Positions 7,225-12,895 of a stretch of DNA of 12,895 nucleotides are shown here, piece by piece (position 1 is the first letter of the stretch; every line of letters starts with the position of its first letter). The position numbers and the translations under genes are program-made. Origin of the DNA: Chryseosolibacter sp966095595 (lineage in GTDB: Bacteria > Bacteroidota > Bacteroidia > Cytophagales > Cyclobacteriaceae); the NCBI GenBank assembly GCA_966095595.1, contig CBHTUB010000125.1, positions 1 to 12,895 of the forward strand, given 5' to 3'. Below the pieces are notes generated by a model, which was not told where the DNA came from, did not search any database, and saw only the letters and a list, made by a program, of their open reading frames with translations.

Positions 7225-8022
7225 TTAGATCTTGTGCTTGATCTGGGCCACCAACTGCTGGAATCCCTGGTTCTCGCGAATATTCGGATTCCACGCGAAG
7301 CCCATCTGGATGAGATCGAGTGTCTCGGTAATTGTGGCGCCTTCCTTGTCCTTCTGCCTTGCCAGAATGAAGGCCGTGTCTGAGATCGCCAAAGAGTTCT
7401 CTACATCGTGGCTTACGATCACCAGCGTATTCAGTTCATGCAGGGTAGAAACGCGAACCAACAATTCCATGACTTTGTCGATCATCAATGCATCGAGACC
7501 CGAGAAGGGTTCGTCAAGAAGGATAAATCTGTTACCGGTGAGCACCTGTTGAATGATGCTCGTGCGCTGACGTTGTCCACCCGATAACTGCATCGGATAT
7601 TTCTTCAAATGCTCGGCCAGATCGAACTTCGTCGCGTAGTCGTTGATGAGATCGTCCTTTTCCTTGTCGGTCATCACGATACTGGCATGTTTCATTGCCA
7701 GCCTCAGATTTTCAATGACCGTGCGATGATTGAACAGGATGTAATTTTGAGCAACGATGCCCACCTCCCCCGCCACCACCGGGTGCTGGTCCAGGCCGAT
7801 ATGGACGGAGCCGGTATTGGGTTCGATGAGTCCGGCCAGTATTTTGAACAGCTGTGTTTTGCCGATGCCACTCCGACCGATGAGCGATATCACCTGTCCC
7901 TGGTTCAAGCCCGGACGCACGATATTGTGGATCTGAAAACTCACATCACGCAGGATCTGTTTGTCGTATGTCAGGTTCACATTTCTGACATCGAGCAGTA
8001 ATTCATTTTTCGAATAGCTCAT
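7225..8022 (-). CDS. ABC transporter ATPase, NitT/TauT-like
   Basis: A 265-residue ATP-binding subunit. Walker A is GRSGIGKT (49-56), the Q-loop glutamine is Q92 (VAQNYILF), the signature is LSGGQRQR (146-153), Walker B is FILLDE (166-171), the D-loop is SGLD (174-177), and the switch histidine is H205 (VSHD). All catalytic elements are intact. It resembles the ATPases of nitrate/sulfonate/taurine importers (SsuB/TauB). It is the last gene of the five-gene operon and overlaps the permease stop in an ATGA junction, so it is the partner of that permease. The C-terminal 55 residues extend beyond the core without a recognised regulatory domain. The substrate is unknown. Confidence 0.92.
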   Translation of the reverse strand: MSYSKNELLLDVRNVNLTYDKQILRDVSFQIHNIVRPGLNQGQVISLIGRSGIGKTQLFKILAGLIEPNTGSVHIGLDQHPVVAGEVGIVAQNYILFNHRTVIENLRLAMKHASIVMTDKEKDDLINDYATKFDLAEHLKKYPMQLSGGQRQRTSIIQQVLTGNRFILLDEPFSGLDALMIDKVMELLVRVSTLHELNTLVIVSHDVENSLAISDTAFILARQKDKEGATITETLDLIQMGFAWNPNIRENQGFQQLVAQIKHKI

Positions 8023-8807
8023 TTCCTGACGTGTATTTTAGTATAGGGAAATAACCAGTAACGAAGATTTTTAAGCAGATAATCGAAGAGAATACCGAGT
8101 GCAAAGATGATAACCAAAATACCGAACACGGTACTCAGGTCAATGTACTTGTTCGACTTGATCAGCAATGTACCGAGGCCTCCCTCGGACATGCTCAAAC
8201 CTTCAACCATCGTGATCATCATCCAGGCGATGGCAAAATTTTGCCTCATCACCTCGAAGACCTGGTCCAGACGGCCGATGATGACCACCTCCCACAGGGT
8301 CTGCCAGTTGCTCATGCGAAGCGTTTTGCAAAGCTCGTATTCCTGAATATTGATCGATTCAATGATCGCGAGCAGCGAGGTCACGAAGAACGGCACGATC
8401 CCAAATATCAGCAGGCTGAGCTTGAGCTGATGGCCGTCTTGCGTCAGCAACGTAAACAGGAATATCAACCCGGTCAGCGTCAGATATCTGCATTTCACAA
8501 TGAATCGGGCGACCGGCGTAAAGAACGGGATCAGCGAGAGATAACTCACTACAAGGGTGATCATAATGGAGATACCCATTCCCGTCAGCGTAAGCCCAAG
8601 GCTGCTGAACAGGTTGTCGACAAACGAGTCCGAAGAAACGATCCGTCCAACAGCTGCGAGGATCTTCGAAGGGGTAGGTATCAACCCATTGCGTCCAAAA
8701 ATTTCCCATAATAAAAGGGCGACCAAAGCTTCGATCACGATGAGCATGACCGAGGTGCGCCCTTTTATCTGAGTCAATGGACTGAAAACTTTCCTGAGTA
8801 ATTCCAT
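8019..8807 (-). CDS. ABC transporter permease, NitT/TauT (SsuC/TauC)-like
   Basis: A 262-residue inner-membrane permease with about six helices. The N-terminal LIPTPSKIL (42-50) matches the conserved L-P-S-P-x-x-V/L of TauC/SsuC-type permeases. The EAA coupling loop is at about 156-185 (EYELCKTLRMS, then a VVIIGRL-type segment), and SEGGLGTLL (207-215) matches the conserved C-terminal motif. It should form a homodimer driven by the ATPase encoded next, whose ATG overlaps this stop. It starts 13 bases after the substrate-binding/OmpA gene. The EAA motif is less canonical than in TauC: the usual G after EAA is replaced by L-R-M-S, so the substrate and even the transport direction are best left open. 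Confidence 0.88.
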   Translation of the reverse strand: MELLRKVFSPLTQIKGRTSVMLIVIEALVALLLWEIFGRNGLIPTPSKILAAVGRIVSSDSFVDNLFSSLGLTLTGMGISIMITLVVSYLSLIPFFTPVARFIVKCRYLTLTGLIFLFTLLTQDGHQLKLSLLIFGIVPFFVTSLLAIIESINIQEYELCKTLRMSNWQTLWEVVIIGRLDQVFEVMRQNFAIAWMMITMVEGLSMSEGGLGTLLIKSNKYIDLSTVFGILVIIFALGILFDYLLKNLRYWLFPYTKIHVRK

Positions 8808-8820
8808 TGACGGTTATATG

Positions 8821-10587
8821 TTATTCACCGAGTACGATCTGTACCCTTCTGTTTTGTGCCCTGCCAGCAGCTGTACCGTTATCCGCGATCGGGCTTGCAG
8901 CTCCAAAACCTTTCGACTCGATACGCTGTGCCGCGAGGCCTTTGCTCAAAAGATAACTTCTCACAGAGTTGGCGCGATCCTCGGAAAGCTTCTGGTTCGA
9001 TGAGGAAGACCCAACATTGTCGGTATGTCCATAAACACCCACCTTCAAACCTTCGGCAACAACAGAGCTCGACAGGATCTCATCCAACAGCTTGTACGAC
9101 TCAGGCTTGATCACGGCACTACCGGTTTCAAACTGGATCTGATATGACTTGGAAGAGACCTCGTTGGTGATCTCATTGGAGTAAGACACCTGAAGGGCTT
9201 TACCTTCCATCAGTTCAGCATGATTGGCAATCACCGACATCAGGAACGACTTGTCCACTACCTGGCTGTACGGCGGATACGTTGCCATGTATTCGGGATA
9301 CATCTTTGAAAGGATATCGCCGAACGTCTGGTATACCACTTTGTAACGATCGATGCCGTCCTTACCGAGACCGAATGTATTCGCAGCATCCTGTAGGTTG
9401 AATGCCATAGAGCCACCGAGAGCAACGGAGAGACCCTGCGCATCTTTTTCAGTGACACCATTATAGTATTTCAACCAATAGTCACCGCTTTGCTCATTGT
9501 AAACTTTTGCCGATACTTTTGCGGCGAAGGCCTTTGCTTCATTGAATGAACGCACCTGGTCACCCGCCTGGCTCAATGCCATGATCAGGTTCTCGATGTC
9601 CGTTCTGTGGTCATACGCAAACTTCTTGATCGTGATCGTGATGTTCGGCATCTGTGAAGCGTACTGCTTCGTGTTGGCGATGGTCACAAGGCCACCTTTC
9701 TGCGTAGCGATGTTCACGTCACCGGGAGTCCATGTAGCAACGGCATCTACGCCAACAGAGATCTCTTCGCTCAGCTTCTTGCCATCTTTGATCACTTTTC
9801 TGGTTTCCTTGTAGCCTGTGATGTATTTGTTACACGCATCCAGGAAGTCGTTTGCCGCGATCAGATTGATAGCATCTTTATCGTATGTAGTCTCGTCAGG
9901 GTTAACACGAAGGTTGTTGTCACCCGCCCACTTGAGGAGGATGTTCATATCGCCGTCGCGCAACACGCATGATACGGTTTTACCAAGGGCTGACTTCGGA
10001 TCTTTCTTCCACTCAACGGGCCCCATCAGCTGGTCTTCACCATATGATTTACCCATTGCATAAAAAGCGATCGGTTGGTATTCCGGTCCGAGTGGCTCCA
10101 GCTCTTTCGCGAGTGATGCGAAGAATGCAGGCATACCATCACCCATGAAGGATGCAAATACACCAGGCGTTTCTGGATTATTCTTGTAGTCCTGCGCAAA
10201 CTTCACCATGTCGGCAAGAGACTTGAAACAGTCGTCCTGGCGAACAACTTCAACCTGCAGCTTCGATTTGTCGAAAAGGGAGCCTTTGGTAGTCAACCCT
10301 CCGCCATTGGCGTACATCAACGGGAACTGCGAGTTCCATGCCATAACTTTCCACACGATCTTGGTGCCACCGTTCACTGATTGCTCTTCTGAAGGTAGCG
10401 GTAGCACAGTTGCACTTCCCACGAGCGAAGCTTCAGGGGCATCGGGTAGCGCCACGCGTCCGATGTCCTGTGATTGTTTTGCATCCTGAGGTCTTTTATC
10501 CCACCAGAGTGTTTTTGCTGCGAACAATCCTCCAAGCACAAGAAGGATCATCACAATCTTTCCGGAGGTCTTTACTTTAACTGCCAT
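8821..10587 (-). CDS. Membrane-anchored substrate-binding protein fused to an OmpA domain
   Basis: A 588-residue protein of unusual architecture. Residues 9-27 are a hydrophobic anchor with no lipobox or clear cleavage site, so it is probably an uncleaved inner-membrane anchor. A proline/alanine-rich linker (28-75) follows. Residues about 76-450 resemble a periplasmic solute-binding domain of the NitT/phosphate type. Residues about 480-588 are an OmpA-like peptidoglycan-binding domain: GHTDN (520-524), NQKLSEDRANSV (531-542), and NGTAAGRAQNRRVQI near the end. Asp523 and Arg538 are 15 residues apart, as are the diaminopimelate-binding Asp and Arg of OmpA, so cell-wall binding is probably intact. 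Three cysteines (120, 207, 252) lie in the binding domain. The permease and ATPase follow directly. The topology, one N-terminal TM and a C-terminal OmpA domain, also recalls MotB. The ligand is unknown. Confidence 0.85.
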   Translation of the reverse strand: MAVKVKTSGKIVMILLVLGGLFAAKTLWWDKRPQDAKQSQDIGRVALPDAPEASLVGSATVLPLPSEEQSVNGGTKIVWKVMAWNSQFPLMYANGGGLTTKGSLFDKSKLQVEVVRQDDCFKSLADMVKFAQDYKNNPETPGVFASFMGDGMPAFFASLAKELEPLGPEYQPIAFYAMGKSYGEDQLMGPVEWKKDPKSALGKTVSCVLRDGDMNILLKWAGDNNLRVNPDETTYDKDAINLIAANDFLDACNKYITGYKETRKVIKDGKKLSEEISVGVDAVATWTPGDVNIATQKGGLVTIANTKQYASQMPNITITIKKFAYDHRTDIENLIMALSQAGDQVRSFNEAKAFAAKVSAKVYNEQSGDYWLKYYNGVTEKDAQGLSVALGGSMAFNLQDAANTFGLGKDGIDRYKVVYQTFGDILSKMYPEYMATYPPYSQVVDKSFLMSVIANHAELMEGKALQVSYSNEITNEVSSKSYQIQFETGSAVIKPESYKLLDEILSSSVVAEGLKVGVYGHTDNVGSSSSNQKLSEDRANSVRSYLLSKGLAAQRIESKGFGAASPIADNGTAAGRAQNRRVQIVLGE

Positions 10588-10627
10588 ATAATTAAGAGGT
10601 TTAAGATTTACAAAATTTAGTTTACGA

Positions 10628-11593
10628 TTATCTTAAAAGATCGCCATAGTCGGCACCCGACGTTGTCACCACTTTAGATTGAGATGACGCCGCAAGTTTG
10701 AATTCGCTGTCCGGATTGAATCTATCCAGCATCTTCAACCCTTCTTTCTCGTAAGTCGCATTTTCAAGGTCGATCGACTTCATGAAATCCGAAGAGTAAC
10801 TGATCGCCTTCTTCATGTTGGCCAGCTTGCTTGCAATATCTTCCTTCAGGAATTCCATCGACTGCTCCACAAGAAGTTTTTTCTCAGGGTCGCCCTTGAA
10901 TATCTTCAATGCTGACGTCAATGCCCTGTTACCGGAAGTCACCGACTTGTACAGATCTTTTTTCAGTTCTAGCTCGTTCTTCGCATCTTCGATGAGGTAC
11001 GCGCTGTTCTTGTGGATCTTTGTCAGGTAATCACCGATACGCGACAGGTTATCATGGATCGGCGAGAGCTGTTTGATGTACTCATTCAATCTGCCGATCT
11101 GCCGTGTAGCGTTACCGAGCTCAGGCATCATGTTCTTTTCCTTAGCGACCTGCGCTTTGCTCATCAGCTTGTTGATCTCCGATTCCTTCTCCCTGATCTT
11201 TGCGTGGATCTTTTCCTTCTGGGCATCCACGTCGGTAGCCTGCTTATAAAGCTTCTCGCGTTCTTCCTGCATGTCGTTGATATAATCTTCGGCAATGATG
11301 AACGGGTCGAGCTCGATAACAACACCGACCAGCTTCTTCATCAGTATCTCATAGAAATAGAAAAAGCTCAGCCGCAACTTTCTGTGCGTGATACAATACA
11401 GGAACACTCCGAGACATAGCAGCGCAATACCGAAGTTCACCGTATTCCAAACAATACTTGTAAGAATAGGAAGGACATAATATCCTATTACGCCAAGTAT
11501 ACCCAGTCCCGCAATAGTACCGAACTTACCCCCGGGTCTGTTCCAGTACGACTTCAACTGCTGCGCGTCAGCAGGGAAAATTTGTGTTTCCAT
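10628..11593 (-). CDS. Two-TM protein with long cytoplasmic coiled coil
   Basis: A 321-residue protein of no recognised family. Two hydrophobic helices (about 26-46 and 50-68) form a hairpin near the N-terminus, with a third, weaker hydrophobic stretch at 76-95. Residues about 103-290 are highly charged and helical, with heptad-like spacing (for example EREKLYKQ, AKIREKESEINKL), so an extended coiled coil is predicted, probably in the cytoplasm. The C-terminal 30 residues are less ordered. The gene follows the soluble coiled-coil gene after three bases and precedes the OmpA-fusion gene by 40 bases. The likely role, inferred, is a membrane scaffold joining the cytoplasmic coiled-coil protein to the transporter. 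A PspA/stress-response relation is possible but not shown by motif. Confidence 0.75.
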   Translation of the reverse strand: METQIFPADAQQLKSYWNRPGGKFGTIAGLGILGVIGYYVLPILTSIVWNTVNFGIALLCLGVFLYCITHRKLRLSFFYFYEILMKKLVGVVIELDPFIIAEDYINDMQEEREKLYKQATDVDAQKEKIHAKIREKESEINKLMSKAQVAKEKNMMPELGNATRQIGRLNEYIKQLSPIHDNLSRIGDYLTKIHKNSAYLIEDAKNELELKKDLYKSVTSGNRALTSALKIFKGDPEKKLLVEQSMEFLKEDIASKLANMKKAISYSSDFMKSIDLENATYEKEGLKMLDRFNPDSEFKLAASSQSKVVTTSGADYGDLLR

Positions 11594-11596
11594 AGT

Positions 11597-12244
11597 TTAT
11601 AGAGTTGTCTGTATTTTGGTTATGTCTTCCGATATTTTTTGCATCATCGCCTCGCAAGCCAGCATGTAGCCCTGCTTATTTTTAGCAAGCTTCTGCTCCT
11701 CCTCTGCGATGGTAGCCTTCAGGTTGCCCATGGCGATTTGCGAATCGGTTATCTCTTTGGTCAGCTTCTGGATCATTTCAGAATGTTTCCTGATCGTCTC
11801 CTCCATTGACACCAGCTCCTTGCGTTTCATGCCAATGTCCTTCTCGCTTTTTTCGTTGGCGATCTTCTCAAAATGAGCCTTGTCGTGACCAATGATCTCC
11901 TTGTATTTCGCAGCCGTCTCCACGAGACGTTCCTTGGTCAGTCCCTGAATGGCAAGCGATGCGTAGGTTGCCGAGATCCTGGCTTTCTCATCCTTGATGT
12001 GCGCCTCCAGCGTCTCCATCATTTTCATGAACTCATAGTAGTCCGGCCCGGGCAGATTCGCCTGGTCGAAAAGCTTCTCGAAATGCTTCTCGAATTTATC
12101 GAACTCCTCAGCATTGAGAACCTGCTGGGGAGACACTCTTGCGGGTCGTGATTGTGTTGCTGATGTGGATGTTGACGCTGATGTTTGTGGATCCTCTTCG
12201 AATTCTACGAAGAGGCCCATAGCTTTTTTGAAAAGGCCGGCCAT
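11597..12244 (-). CDS. Soluble coiled-coil protein with PspA-like amphipathic start
   Basis: A 215-residue protein and first gene of the operon. The first 16 residues (MAGLFKKAMGLFVEFE) can form an amphipathic helix with a hydrophobic face, like the membrane-touching N-terminus of PspA. A low-complexity Ser/Thr linker (about 21-38) follows, then a compact helical part (about 40-120, with FDKFEKHFEKLFDQANLPGP) and a charged coiled coil (about 125-212). There is no signal peptide or membrane segment. I do not recognise a named family. The likely role, inferred, is a cytoplasmic peripheral-membrane protein acting with the next gene product, three bases downstream. Confidence 0.75.
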   Translation of the reverse strand: MAGLFKKAMGLFVEFEEDPQTSASTSTSATQSRPARVSPQQVLNAEEFDKFEKHFEKLFDQANLPGPDYYEFMKMMETLEAHIKDEKARISATYASLAIQGLTKERLVETAAKYKEIIGHDKAHFEKIANEKSEKDIGMKRKELVSMEETIRKHSEMIQKLTKEITDSQIAMGNLKATIAEEEQKLAKNKQGYMLACEAMMQKISEDITKIQTTL

Positions 12245-12292
12245 AGCTTTCCTAGTGGTTTAAGTATGAGTGGTAAAAGGTTACTTAAGATT

Positions 12293-12300
12293 CAAATATA
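12293..12300 (-). promoter_or_regulatory. Predicted -7 box TATATTTG of the five-gene operon
   Basis: The minus strand reads TATATTTG, a full match to the Bacteroidota TAnnTTTG box, 48 bases upstream of the ATG at 12244. A T-rich stretch (GTTTTTC) lies about 15-20 bases further upstream where a -33 element is expected, but it lacks the TTG. The same octamer precedes the acyltransferase gene. Transcription from here would give a leader of about 40 bases. Confidence 0.5.
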
Positions 12301-12335
12301 ATTGAATTAACTTAGAAAAACGGCTAAAAATGCGG

Positions 12336-12358
12336 GCTCCTGGAGCGGCAGTATGCCG
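12336..12358. repeat. Two abutting palindromes upstream of the operon promoter
   Basis: GCTCCTGGAGC (12336-12346) has 5-bp arms around one base. CGGCAGTATGCCG (12346-12358) has 5-bp arms around GTA. They share base 12346 and lie 36-58 bp upstream of the predicted -7 box, a plausible place for an activator or repressor site. Short palindromes also arise by chance. Confidence 0.35.
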
Positions 12359-12651
12359 TGATTCGCGTGTCTTTGAGAGACTTGCCAGTAGGTCGATCAG
12401 TAACTGGCTGGAGGATTGCTGTTCATTTTGACAGTAATGCTTGGAATTGAGAATATAAACGTAGCGTTGCGTGCAGGGATGCATTTTTTCGGAAAATAAA
12501 TATTCGACAGCAGACGGTTACTTTAGCCTGTGGCAGATCGCGAAGAAACCGATTCAGACCTGGTATCCGGACTGCGTGTGCGTCGTTCTTTTGAATCTTT
12601 CCCGCTTTCATCTTCGTTATTTTGATCATTGATAATCTTCAAAAGCAAATG

Positions 12652-12663
12652 TGGACTAGTCCA
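12652..12663. promoter_or_regulatory. Perfect 12-bp palindrome, candidate operator
   Basis: TGGACTAGTCCA is perfectly self-complementary and ends 26 bases before the MerR start codon. It is flanked almost symmetrically by two direct copies of TTCAAAAG (12638-12645 and 12669-12676, 31 bp apart). Position and symmetry suggest a regulator-binding site, possibly autoregulation by the MerR protein. Confidence 0.4.
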
Positions 12664-12689
12664 TCGTTTTCAAAAGAAAAATTCCTGTT

Positions 12690-12895
12690 ATGTTAATTGG
12701 CGAGCTGGTACAAAAAAGCGGATTGACCAGGGATACAATCCGCTTCTATGAGAAGAAAGGTCTCATTGCACTCACGCGGACAGCGAGAAGGAAGAATAAT
12801 TATAAAGAATACCCCGATACGGTTCTCCATAAACTTCTGCTTATAATACGTCTCAAGGACATGGGCTTCACCCTGAATGAGATCGAGACATTTTT
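12690..12895 (+). CDS. MerR-family transcriptional regulator (partial, 3' end outside)
   Basis: The first 68 residues are visible and the gene runs off the right edge. The sequence begins MLIGELVQKSGLTRDTIRFYEKKGLI, the classic MerR winged helix-turn-helix: a helix-turn-helix followed by the TIRFYEKKGLI segment. The wing contains NNYKEYPDT, and RLKDMGFTLNEIETF starts the next helices. MerR proteins bind long-spaced promoters as dimers and activate by DNA twisting. The effector domain is not in view, so the inducer cannot be inferred. The ATG at 12690 gives the usual family N-terminus. The gene is divergent from the coiled-coil/ABC operon and could control it, which is inference. Confidence 0.9.
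   Translation, partial: MLIGELVQKSGLTRDTIRFYEKKGLIALTRTARRKNNYKEYPDTVLHKLLLIIRLKDMGFTLNEIETF

Larger units (their letters stand above)
12245..12689. other. 445-bp divergent intergenic region rich in inverted repeats
   Basis: No convincing gene is seen between the coiled-coil operon and the MerR gene. The region holds the operon's predicted promoter (12293-12300), two abutting palindromes (12336-12358), one perfect 12-bp palindrome (12652-12663), and three copies of the TTCAAAAG motif (12588-12595 inverted; 12638-12645 and 12669-12676 direct). Short minus-strand frames over 12281-12629 lack protein-like character. Confidence 0.6.

Noticed and set aside
8241..8711. Plus-strand open frame opposite the ABC permease
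   Set aside because: It is antisense to a clear permease, and its His/Arg/Gln-rich composition is not protein-like.
12281..12629. Two short minus-strand open frames in the MerR-operon gap
   Set aside because: No recognisable protein features, poor starts, overlap with each other, and the first covers the predicted operon promoter.

Overview
The window looks like chromosomal DNA of a Bacteroidota bacterium, probably Cytophagales-like. The reasons are promoter boxes of the TAnnTTTG type, A-rich leaders with little Shine-Dalgarno signal, a YfiR/DUF4154 protein beside a hybrid-type sensor kinase, and an OmpA-domain fusion of a kind typical of that phylum. This placement is inferred from gene style only. 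Coding density is high, and most genes lie on the minus strand.

Left part (1-2899). A broken start of a response-regulator receiver domain lies at the left edge. It is followed by a short array of 7-bp repeats. A translationally coupled minus-strand pair then encodes an LpxH-like metallophosphoesterase and a GT-B glycosyltransferase, probably acting in envelope lipid or glycolipid metabolism. Divergent from it are two small plus-strand genes of unknown function, the second with a lysine-rich tail.

Middle part (2907-7090). A minus-strand pair encodes a periplasmic YfiR-like (DUF4154) protein and a membrane histidine kinase with a large helical sensor domain. Further on are a membrane acyltransferase-3 gene (minus) and a small YnfA/UPF0060 membrane protein gene (plus), separated by a 317-bp divergent gap.

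Right part (7225-12895). This is the most unusual region: a compact five-gene minus-strand operon read from 12244 down to 7225. In order it encodes a soluble coiled-coil protein with a PspA-like amphipathic N-terminus; a two-TM protein with a long cytoplasmic coiled coil; an inner-membrane-anchored substrate-binding-like protein fused to a peptidoglycan-binding OmpA domain; a NitT/TauT-type ABC permease; and its ATPase. A plausible reading is an ABC transporter fixed to the cell wall and linked to cytoplasmic coiled-coil partners, acting in uptake or envelope-stress sensing. A MerR-family regulator, cut by the window end, diverges from this operon across a 445-bp intergenic region that has several palindromes and a repeated TTCAAAAG motif.
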